Part shown: in pieces, positions 1-5,042 of the stretch
Position numbering within the stretch: position 1 is the stretch's first letter
Layout: the number at the start of each line of letters is the position of its first letter
Assembly (NCBI GenBank): GCA_017861095.1
Contig: JAGFXI010000187.1
Location: forward strand, 1-5,052
Direction: 5' to 3'
DNA length: 5,052 nt
DNA from: Deltaproteobacteria bacterium
GTDB lineage: Bacteria > Desulfobacterota > Syntrophobacteria > BM002
Notes under the pieces: model-generated
What the model saw: only the letters and a program-made list of their open reading frames with translations
The model's database searches: none
Told to the model about the DNA's origin: nothing
Made by a program: the position numbers and the translations under genes

Positions 1-693
1 GCTCGCCTTCACCCGGCCGATCTCGCGGATATTCTCGAAGACCTGGACCGGCCGGAGCGGGACCGTGTGTTTCGCGCCCTGGATATTGACACGGCCGCCG
101 AGGTTCTCGAGGAATCGGATCCCAAGGTCCAGGTGCAGTTGATCGAGCAACTGCCCGCAGAGACGGCCTCGGACGTCCTCGAGCAGATGTCGCCGAGCGC
201 AGCGACGGACCTTCTCCAGGAGTTGGAGGAGCCTCACGCTCAGACGCTCCTCGAGGAGATGGAGCCCGAGGCGGCCGAAGATGTGCGCTGCCTCCTCACT
301 CATGACGAGGAGACCGCCGGCGGAATGATGACCACAAGCTTCTTCTCTCAGCCGCCCCACGCCACGGTGGCACAGGCCCTGGAGGCGCTGCGGAAGGAGG
401 CGGCTGACCTTGACGTGATCTACTATATCTATGTGGAGGATCAGGATGGGCATCTCTTGGGCGCGGTGAACCTCCGTGAACTCCTTACCACTGATCCGAA
501 CACCTCGCTCGAATCGATCATGGAGCGGCGTATCGTCTCTGTGCCGCTGGACGCCGAAGAAGCTGACGTGGCCGATCTCTTTGCCAAGTACGGATTGAGG
601 GCAGTGCCAGTGGTAGACGAGAACGGCCGCATTCACGGAGTCATCCGCTTCAAGGCCATCCTTGAAGTGGTTGCACCTCACCTTGGCCGGTGA
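1..693 (+). CDS. MgtE N-domain + CBS-pair protein lacking the membrane pore (5' partial)
   Basis: The frame is open from base 1, so the start lies outside the window; the GTG at 67 is internal. Codons 1 to about 100 are a helical, Leu/Glu/Asp-rich superhelix of the MgtE intracellular N-domain (LHPADLADILEDL, then repeated short helices). From codon 104 comes the MgtE junction motif ETAGGMMT, then CBS 1 (about 108-165, with IYYIYVEDQDGHLLGAVNLREL) and CBS 2 (about 170-228, with AVPVVDENGRIHGVI). In MgtE Mg2+ channels these domains bind cytosolic Mg2+ and close the pore through a plug helix. Here the protein stops right after CBS 2, with no plug or membrane helices, so it should be a soluble cytoplasmic protein. 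An NRAMP-fold transporter follows after 41 bp. I infer a detached Mg2+/nucleotide-responsive regulator of that transporter. An upstream PRC-barrel or other domain could exist outside the window. The family call is confident; the role is inference. Confidence 0.9.
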   Translation, partial: ARLHPADLADILEDLDRPERDRVFRALDIDTAAEVLEESDPKVQVQLIEQLPAETASDVLEQMSPSAATDLLQELEEPHAQTLLEEMEPEAAEDVRCLLTHDEETAGGMMTTSFFSQPPHATVAQALEALRKEAADLDVIYYIYVEDQDGHLLGAVNLRELLTTDPNTSLESIMERRIVSVPLDAEEADVADLFAKYGLRAVPVVDENGRIHGVIRFKAILEVVAPHLGR

Positions 694-722
694 CCCTTTG
701 AAGGAAAAGAAGGACAGCGAAC

Positions 723-727
723 AAGGA
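723..727 (+). promoter_or_regulatory. Ribosome binding site that favours the TTG start at 735
   Basis: AAGGA sits 7 nt before TTG 735. The competing ATG at 804 has only GGAG at 785-788, 15 nt away, which is too far to be good. The transporter frame is closed upstream by a TGA at 699-701, so 735 is the first reasonable start. Confidence 0.5.
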
Positions 728-734
728 TCGTCCC

Positions 735-2027
735 TTGCCTGCGAACTCTCTTCCTCCCCATCCTCCAACGGGTCCAGACCAGGCGGAGACACCGGCCGTC
801 CGCATGGGCATCTGGCGCCGCCTCTCTGTCATTCTGGCCGTGGTCGGGCCAGGAATCATCACCTCCAACGTTGACAACGATGCCGGCGGCATCACCACCT
901 ATTCCCTGGCTGGTGCCGAATTCGGGCTAAGACTCCTGTGGTCCATGCTGCCGATTACGGCGGTGCTCATTCTCATCCAGGAGATGAGCGCCAGGATGGG
1001 AGTTGTTTCGGGAAAGGGGCTCGCAGCCCTGATTCGCGAGCACTTCGGGGCGGCGGTGACCTTCTACCTGATGATCGGCATTCTGCTCACCAATCTCGCC
1101 AATACCATAGCGGAGTTTGCCGGCGTGGCGGCCGCTCTCGAGATCTTTCACGTCGACCGCCACTTCTCCGCGCCGCTGGCCGCCATCCTGGTCTGGCTCC
1201 TCGTAATCAAGGGGTCGTACAAGGCGGTGGAGAAGGTGTTCCTCGGGGCGTGTTTCTTTTATGTTGCTTACCTCATTACCGGATTCCTGGTCAAACCGGA
1301 CTGGTCTGCGGTCACCCGCGAGTTTCTTACCCCCCAACTCGATTTTTCGGCTCCGGCTCTGACCATGGTTGTTGCTCTGGTAGGGACCACAATCGCGCCC
1401 TGGATGCAGTTCTACCTCCAGGCAGCGGTGGTGGACAAAGGGCTTACGGCCAAGGAGTATCGCATCGTCCGCTGGGACGTGGTCGTCGGGTCGATCACGG
1501 TGTCGGTGATCGCCTTCTTCATCATCCTGGTCTGTGCTGCCACCCTGCACACTCATGGGATCCGGATCAACAGCGCCGAGGAGGCGGCCATGGCCCTGGC
1601 ACCGCTGGCCGGCCGCTATGCCGCCGGCCTCTTTGCCTTCGGCCTCCTGAACGCCTCCCTCTTCGCCGCCTCGATCCTACCCCTCTCCACCGCCTACACG
1701 GTGTGCGAGGCCTTCGGGTGGGAATCCTCTGTGGACTGCAAGTTCACCGAGGCGCCCCAGTTCTATACCCTGTACTCTCTCATGATCATCGTCGGTGCCG
1801 GGCTGGTCATGATCCCGGGGGCACCGTTGATTCCGATCATGTATTTCTCGCAGGTCTTGAACGGCCTTGTTCTTCCCGTAATCCTCTTTCTCATGATCCG
1901 TCTTATCAATGACCGCTCGGTGATGAATGACATGGTGAATGGGACGGTGAGCAATGTGCTGACCTGGTGCTCCGCCCTTCTCCTGAGCGCCCTGTCCGTC
2001 GTGACGGTATTCACGGCGATCTGGTGA
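735..2027 (+). CDS. NRAMP-fold divalent metal transporter, probably NRAMP-related Mg2+ transporter (NRMT) type
   Basis: A 430-residue inner-membrane protein with about 11 hydrophobic helices, a normal length for the SLC11/NRAMP family. Helix 1 carries GPG (38-40), and ten residues are laid out as in NRAMPs up to the metal motif, but DPGN is replaced by DAGG (49-52). Helix 6 reads GTTIAPWMQFYLQ (217-229): the usual Met-Pro-His becomes Ala-Pro-Trp (221-223). Helix 3 has an NTIAEFAG motif (123-130). Loss of the soft Met ligand and of the Asn, with the Asp kept, fits the pattern I recall for NRMTs, which carry Mg2+ rather than Mn/Fe. The upstream MgtE-like sensor gene, 41 bp away, supports this. 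The start is TTG 735 with AAGGA; ATG 804 would remove a Pro-rich hydrophilic 23-residue tail and leave helix 1 intact. Family is certain, Mg2+ specificity is inference; a Mn2+ or other divalent cation carrier remains possible. Confidence 0.92.
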   Translation: MPANSLPPHPPTGPDQAETPAVRMGIWRRLSVILAVVGPGIITSNVDNDAGGITTYSLAGAEFGLRLLWSMLPITAVLILIQEMSARMGVVSGKGLAALIREHFGAAVTFYLMIGILLTNLANTIAEFAGVAAALEIFHVDRHFSAPLAAILVWLLVIKGSYKAVEKVFLGACFFYVAYLITGFLVKPDWSAVTREFLTPQLDFSAPALTMVVALVGTTIAPWMQFYLQAAVVDKGLTAKEYRIVRWDVVVGSITVSVIAFFIILVCAATLHTHGIRINSAEEAAMALAPLAGRYAAGLFAFGLLNASLFAASILPLSTAYTVCEAFGWESSVDCKFTEAPQFYTLYSLMIIVGAGLVMIPGAPLIPIMYFSQVLNGLVLPVILFLMIRLINDRSVMNDMVNGTVSNVLTWCSALLLSALSVVTVFTAIW

Positions 2028-2097
2028 GGTCCCGCCCTGACAGATAAGATGCAGGACACGGAAGGCTCACATTTCAAAGAAGGCCGGCCCTTGCAGC

Positions 2098-2153
2098 ACC
2101 CTCTCTTGCCCTCCCTCTCCCCTTGAAGAGGAAAGGGTCAGGGGTGAGGGGGT
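2098..2153. repeat. Dispersed-type imperfect palindrome (CCCTC...GAGGG)
   Basis: A pyrimidine-rich arm (CCCTCTC, CCCTCCCTC at 2109-2117) faces a purine-rich arm (GAGGAAAGGG at 2128-2137, then AGGGGTGAGGGGG). Inner pairing is CCTC/GAGG and CCCT/AGGG around a 10-nt loop; the outer parts also pair imperfectly. The composition matches the intergenic CCCTCTCCC/GGGAGAGGG palindromes found in many copies in some high-GC bacteria (recalled, not searched). It lies about 70 bp after the transporter stop. Confidence 0.55.
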
Positions 2154-2218
2154 CCCGGCCGCGGCGCGCCCTCTCAACCGTTTAGCTGAGCTCGGGTCGA
2201 AGCCTTAATCGGCGCCTC

Positions 2219-2240
2219 TCCCCCTTCGGAGGGGAATTTT
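2219..2240 (+). terminator. Terminator-like hairpin with TTCG loop and T-run
   Basis: TCCCC at 2219-2223 pairs with GGGGA at 2231-2235. A closing C-G pair (2224/2229) frames a TTCG tetraloop, with A2230 bulged; AATTTT follows at 2235-2240. This is a plausible intrinsic terminator for the two-gene transporter unit, about 190 bp after its stop. The distance and short T-run make it uncertain. A second CCCCC/GGGGG palindrome follows at 2247-2256, flanked by TTTT (2237) and AAAAA (2259), so the DNA could also form a larger bidirectional structure. Confidence 0.4.
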
Positions 2241-2293
2241 CCCCGTCCCCCGGGGGTGAAAAAGCGTGGCTAAGTCTGAATTTCCCTTCTCCC

Positions 2294-2335
2294 AAATAGA
2301 AATGTTTCCCCGACCAAATGGGGCATTCTCCTACT
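2294..2335. repeat. Imperfect inverted repeat, possible mobile-element relic
   Basis: CCCC 2308-2311 pairs with GGGG 2320-2323 across an 8-nt loop. ATG 2302-2304 pairs with CAT 2324-2326 (TTT 2305-2307 bulged), then AGA/TCT and TAG/CTA with small offsets, so that AAATAGAAATG on the left mirrors CATTCTCCTACTT on the right. The pattern recalls the ends of some insertion sequences, but no transposase reading frame is present. Confidence 0.35.
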
Positions 2336-2360
2336 TACGGCGGGTCAACTGATTCTGGTA

Positions 2361-2380
2361 GTCTCCTTGCCAAGGGAGAC
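2361..2380. repeat. Short hairpin GTCTCC/GGAGAC
   Basis: GTCTCC at 2361-2366 is exactly complementary to GGAGAC at 2375-2380 around an 8-nt loop. It sits 20 bp before the much longer perfect inverted repeat and may belong to the same element. Confidence 0.3.
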
Positions 2381-2399
2381 AAAGATGTGCCTCCTAAGC

Positions 2400-2478
2400 A
2401 AAAATAGTCCCCATCGACCGACTGCGTCAGAACCGGGCAAGAGCGCGACACAAGCCAAGGTCGATGGGGACTATTTTT
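2400..2478. repeat. Perfect 20-bp inverted repeat with 39-nt spacer
   Basis: The left arm 2400-2419 (AAAAATAGTCCCC...) and right arm 2459-2478 (...GGGGACTATTTTT) are perfectly complementary over 20 positions; pairing stops on both sides. The spacer 2420-2458 encodes nothing obvious. The right arm ends in TTTTT, so a + transcript would form a strong hairpin with a U-rich 3' side and could end there. The symmetry equally suits a miniature transposable element or REP-like unit. There is no neighbouring gene for it to serve as a simple terminator: the nearest upstream stop is about 370 bp away. Confidence 0.8.
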
Positions 2479-2990
2479 CTATAATCGGCGTCGGCTCGTG
2501 CTCCAGGCGCACGTGGTCCGGGCCGCATCTTTTCAACTGTCTGCCTTCTCCGCTCTACGCTCCATCCTTGCGCTGCCAGTGAAGCAAGTGACAATGACTT
2601 CCCTGAGCATCTTCAGGAAAGGGCTCGTTTATGAGATCACAGTTACAGCATCTCTTGCATCCTCTGAATCTGTGGTGTCGATGTGGCGGCAATTTTACCT
2701 TTCTCTTCAAGTTCTATGAGGTGTACTGCTGGCGTCCGATCCTCAGAAAATTACTCGTTAGCGACTGTTTCGTTCCCAATTTCCAGACGGCAAACGATTG
2801 TTGTCGCCATTGGACAGCCCTTGTCAAGAGTGATAGGGTACGTTACTCACTCTAAAAGTAGATAGACACTCAAATCCCCGCTCCCAAAGACGGCCTTCCT
2901 CGCATCTCTATCCGTTTGTTCAACCGCCGGGTAATCCTCTCAACTAGGAGGCTATATCGCTCGGAGGCGGCCCCGGCTCACTCGTCGCTT
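2479..2990. other. Gene-poor, lower-GC intergenic stretch
   Basis: Several short open frames overlap here on the + strand, but none shows a recognisable domain. A hand count of 2641-2820 gives 86 G+C in 180 bases (48%), clearly below the flanking genes. This fits non-coding or acquired DNA. One small frame (2631-2855) is listed separately because it has a usable ribosome site. Confidence 0.5.
2631..2855 (+). CDS. Doubtful small Cys-rich ORF, 74 aa
   Basis: The frame runs from ATG to TAA. A purine-rich AGGAAAGGG at 2615-2623 ends 7 nt before the start, so translation is possible. The product holds Cys at 16, 18, 33, 46, 57 and 58, including WCRCGG at 15-20 and CCRH at 57-60, which could bind a metal. 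I recognise no family. Aromatic and basic residues are frequent, there is no signal peptide and no clear membrane helix. Other frames overlap it on the same strand, and the base composition is unlike the neighbouring genes. It may well be a chance frame; no promoter is obvious upstream. Confidence 0.18.
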   Translation: MRSQLQHLLHPLNLWCRCGGNFTFLFKFYEVYCWRPILRKLLVSDCFVPNFQTANDCCRHWTALVKSDRVRYSL

Positions 2991-2993
2991 ACC

Positions 2994-3023
2994 TTGACAG
3001 CCTCGACTTTTTTGTGCCAGAGT
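2994..3023 (+). promoter_or_regulatory. Sigma-70-type promoter of the LysM gene
   Basis: A consensus TTGACA at 2994-2999 is followed after 18 nt by CAGAGT (3018-3023), a weak -10 preceded by TG at 3015-3016 (extended -10 position). AGTAAT at 3021-3026 is an alternative -10 but with a 21-nt spacing. This would leave an untranslated leader of roughly 65-70 nt before the ATG at 3098. The -35 is clear; the -10 assignment is tentative. Confidence 0.45.
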
Positions 3024-3097
3024 AATCGAGACCATTTACCCCCGTTCACGGACACCCTCGAATAGTATGTATCGACGGGGTACCGGGAGGTGCAGGG

Positions 3098-3739
3098 ATG
3101 AAGCAGAAGGATCTCCTTGAGAGCGTGAAAGTGGATGATGAGCAGGAAGACTTTGACGAGGAGTCGGAATACTCTTCATGGAAAAAGGACCGCGGTCAGG
3201 ACTTCGGCTCGGACGCTTCCAAGCGATCCCTGAAGCCTTACCTGTTTCTGGGGGCGGGGCTTATCCTGCTCATTGTCCTTCTCATCCTCTTTTTTCCGAC
3301 GGGCCGGAGCAGCCAGAGCGCCAATGAGTTCAAGATGCTCGAGGGAAGGGTCAAGAACATCGAGGACCGTCTCTTTGCCCTGGAGGGGATCGAGAAGAGG
3401 CTCGCCCAGGGAGAGGAGAAGGTTTCTCGGGTCGACGGCCTCGAAAAGAAGCTGGCCCACATGGAGCAGCAGATTGCAGATCTCGCCAAGATGACGGAGC
3501 ACGCGCCGGCGCCCAAGGCCCAGAAAACAGCCAAGCCGGCCCTGACGACAAGTCAGGCGGCTCAGACGGCGCCGGAGGTTCGTTACCATCAGGTCCGCGC
3601 CGGAGAGACCCTGTACAGCATCGCCCGCCACTACGGTTTGAAGGTGGACGAGTTGCGTCAACTCAACAAGCTCGCTCCCAATGCGGTGCTTCACCCCGGC
3701 GACAAGCTGGTGGTCAGTCGAGGAAAGGGCACGGATTGA
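3098..3739 (+). CDS. Single-pass membrane protein with coiled coil and C-terminal LysM domain
   Basis: This 213-residue protein starts at ATG with GGGAGG (3085-3090) 7 nt upstream. Residues 1-46 are hydrophilic and acidic at first (DDEQEDFDEESEY), turning basic before the membrane. Residues 48-66 form one strongly hydrophobic helix. Residues about 77-133 are heptad-like (MLEGRVKNIEDRLFALEGIEKRL, later LEKKLAHMEQQIADLAKM), a likely coiled coil. An Ala/Pro/Lys-rich linker follows (135-160), then a LysM domain at 163-207 with YHQVRAGETLYSIARHYGL, LRQLNKL and LHPGDKLVV. LysM binds N-acetylglucosamine glycans, so the C-terminus should lie in the periplasm on peptidoglycan with the N-terminus in the cytoplasm. 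No catalytic domain is present. I infer a structural or scaffold role in the envelope, possibly as an oligomer. It appears to be a single-gene unit with its own promoter. Confidence 0.9.
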   Translation: MKQKDLLESVKVDDEQEDFDEESEYSSWKKDRGQDFGSDASKRSLKPYLFLGAGLILLIVLLILFFPTGRSSQSANEFKMLEGRVKNIEDRLFALEGIEKRLAQGEEKVSRVDGLEKKLAHMEQQIADLAKMTEHAPAPKAQKTAKPALTTSQAAQTAPEVRYHQVRAGETLYSIARHYGLKVDELRQLNKLAPNAVLHPGDKLVVSRGKGTD

Positions 3740-3805
3740 TCGGGAGGGCGACTCCACTCAGACGCGCTCGACGAAGTAGGGTATAAGGCCGTTTCGATTA
3801 CATCC

Positions 3806-3821
3806 GGGCTAGAAGCCCTTT
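3806..3821 (+). terminator. Weak terminator-like hairpin after the LysM gene
   Basis: GGGCT (3806-3810) and AGCCC (3814-3818) form a 5-bp GC-rich stem with an AGA loop, followed by TTT. It lies about 67 nt after the LysM stop codon. The stem and T-run are short, so this is only a candidate. Confidence 0.35.
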
Positions 3822-4220
3822 GTCTCCTGCCAACTCTCCAGCGGGAAGAGTCGATTTTCCCGGAGTTCCCTGCATCCCCAAGATTCCGGTGACAGGGACC
3901 AACCCCGCTTTCAGCCTGCGAACCTGCCAGAATCGACCGTCCGTGAATGGCTGCAAGCTATGTGGGTGCGCCGAACTCGGCGCAACGAGGGCAGGGCTGC
4001 AGCTCTCTGGGAAGCAACGGACGAGGGCACCAGAGAGGCATCCCGGGGTATGGATCCGGGGCCTTCCGATCTCACCTACCCTGATGCCCAGCCGGAGTTG
4101 GGTGGCAAGCACCTGAACAAAATGGCCCTTGGGTTATCGTACACGGGGTTCCGGAGCAGGATCTCAGACGGGACTTCATTATCGGTAAGCATTGAAAAGA
4201 TATTTCAGCGACCTGCCAGG
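3822..4220. other. Convergent intergenic region with a hairpin cluster
   Basis: I see no convincing gene between the LysM and monooxygenase-fold genes. Two + frames (3820-4116 and 3960-4262) overlap each other and resemble no family I know; the second runs into the antisense gene. The notable content is the inverted-repeat cluster at 3967-4037. Confidence 0.5.
3967..4037. repeat. Cluster of three inverted repeats, possible structured RNA
   Basis: TGCGCCGA (3967-3974) and TCGGCGCA (3977-3984) are perfectly complementary over 8 bp, giving a 7-bp stem with a 4-nt loop in RNA. GCAG/CTGC (3991-4000) can form a 4-bp stem. CTCTCTGG (4003-4010) and CCAGAGAG (4030-4037) pair perfectly over 8 bp around a 19-nt loop. 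The three lie one after another without overlap. No known RNA class is recognised and no promoter is clear. Confidence 0.4.
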
Positions 4221-4508
4221 CTAGCCGCACAGGTATGCGTGGGGAACGGAGGGGGTTTTTAGTAGATGCCCGATCCTGGTCTGCATCTCCTTACGCTCCT
4301 TGGAGGTAACCCAGGCATTCCATTCCTCGAAGGAGTTCCAGGTGCTGATGATAAGGAAACTGGTGGGGTCATCCAAAGCCTGTAAAGTCTCGCCCGAAAT
4401 GTAACCCTTGACGCGAAGTAGTCTGGTGCGGTTTTCCATAAGAAGTTGATAGAGCGATGACTCGTTTCCAGGAATGGTCTCGAACCGTATGAAAACTCGA
4501 ATAGCCAC
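4221..4508 (-). CDS. Antibiotic biosynthesis monooxygenase (ABM) fold small protein
   Basis: This 95-residue protein has the size and pattern of the ABM family, small dimeric alpha/beta-barrel proteins that include quinol monooxygenases and heme-degrading enzymes. Strand 1 (AIRVFIRFETIPG, 2-14) is followed by a helix (about 15-32), strand GYISGETLQALDDP (35-48), then FLIISTWNSFEEWNAWVTSKER (51-72), where strand and helix junction W57, W63 and W66 are typical of the fold. The start is GTG at 4508; AAGGAG on the minus strand (4522-4517) lies 8 nt ahead of it and supports this choice. Substrate cannot be read from the sequence; many family members act on small aromatic compounds or have unknown roles. 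It is transcribed convergently with the LysM gene and has no partner gene in the window. The frame at 4259-4837 on the same strand overlaps it and is judged a shadow. Confidence 0.8.
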   Translation of the reverse strand: MAIRVFIRFETIPGNESSLYQLLMENRTRLLRVKGYISGETLQALDDPTSFLIISTWNSFEEWNAWVTSKERKEMQTRIGHLLKTPSVPHAYLCG

Positions 4509-4522
4509 TCAGCACTCTCCTT

Positions 4523-4850
4523 GGAGTAGCTTGTGTCTAAAAGGTCTCGGTACGTTTCGCGCGGACCTGCACCGCGAGCAGCAGCCTCCCCCGTTTGATA
4601 TAAGATTTCTGTTATCTTGCCAGAGAACTCGCGTCGAAGCAATGGGGAAGGAGGTGCCTTTCTTTCTTCAAAAGACCCAGCTCTGAGATGATCATTGCGG
4701 GATGCGTGGATATCAACACCCTGGAAAACGAGGGAGATTACGTCATACGCGCCGCGGTGACTACGCTCTTCGAGGGGGAAAACGGCGCCATTGAGGTAAT
4801 TAACAGGTCTCCTCTGCGTCATGCTCAAGGAGAACAAGAACTGCCGCGTG
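4523..4850. other. Leader region of the ABM gene; no convincing gene
   Basis: No clear promoter for the minus-strand ABM gene is seen; an A/T-rich patch at 4597-4617 is the most likely place. On the + strand an unrecognised 55-codon frame runs 4688-4855 (ATG start, no good ribosome site), and another of 42 codons runs 4821-4949. Neither matches a family I know. Confidence 0.35.
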
Positions 4851-4851
4851 G

Positions 4852-4869
4852 TTGACCTTTACTTGTCAA
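4852..4869. promoter_or_regulatory. Inverted repeat TTGAC-N8-GTCAA, possible operator
   Basis: TTGAC (4852-4856) and GTCAA (4865-4869) are symmetric around an 8-nt centre, a spacing suited to a dimeric DNA-binding protein. It lies upstream of two weak + promoter candidates. A 5-bp half site can arise by chance. Confidence 0.25.
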
Positions 4870-4882
4870 TACGCACGCTGGA

Positions 4883-4901
4883 ATTCGCTCGGAAAGCGAA
4901 T
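4883..4901. repeat. Perfect 7-bp hairpin ATTCGCT/AGCGAAT
   Basis: ATTCGCT (4883-4889) pairs perfectly with AGCGAAT (4895-4901) over a 5-nt loop; beyond one A/C mismatch, GG (4880-4881) can pair with CC. A second small CCC/GGG stem follows at 4902-4912. There is no T-run, so a terminator is unlikely; an operator or RNA structure is possible. Confidence 0.4.
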
Positions 4902-4913
4902 CCCTTTCAGGGG

Positions 4914-4942
4914 TTGACTTTGCTCCACGAGGATGCCGTTAT
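4914..4942 (+). promoter_or_regulatory. Weak promoter candidate
   Basis: TTGACT (4914-4919), 17 nt, then CGTTAT (4937-4942) with TG at 4934-4935 in the extended -10 position. The -35 is good and the -10 poor. It would drive a gene to the right of the window. Confidence 0.3.
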
Positions 4943-5013
4943 TTCCTAGATGAATCAACATACGCCGTTCGGGACCGTGGTGGCTTCCATGGTGGCAGCC
5001 ACTGCCAGTTATC

Positions 5014-5042
5014 TTGCATTTTGCCGGAAGCTAGTGTAGTCT
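5014..5042 (+). promoter_or_regulatory. Weak promoter candidate near the right edge
   Basis: TTGCAT (5014-5019), 17 nt, then TAGTCT (5037-5042). Both boxes are partial matches to the sigma-70 consensus. Any gene served lies outside the window. Confidence 0.22.

Noticed and set aside
938..1912. 324-codon + frame inside the transporter gene, and the 209-codon antisense frame at 927-1556
   Set aside because: Both are shadows of the NRAMP gene: they are rich in Arg, Gly, Pro and His with no domain pattern, while the main frame has clear family motifs throughout.
3176..3757. 193-codon minus-strand frame opposite the LysM gene
   Set aside because: Antisense shadow; the + frame has a membrane helix, coiled coil and LysM domain.
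3961..4220. Group II intron start (GTGCG) suspected from the sequence at 3964-3970
   Set aside because: No domain V hairpin and no reverse transcriptase frame; a five-base match is not evidence.
4259..4837. 192-codon minus-strand frame
   Set aside because: It overlaps most of the ABM gene in another frame, has a TTG start, and shows no recognisable domain. The ABM frame has a good ribosome site and a family match.
4980..5007. GTGGCT/AGCCAC and TGGCAG/CTGCCA small palindromes
   Set aside because: Short, mutually exclusive stems in a GC-rich repeat-like patch; no T-run or neighbouring gene gives them meaning.
4950..5039. Tiny + frame starting with ATG at 4950, under 30 codons
   Set aside because: No ribosome site, no recognisable signal, and short enough to be chance.
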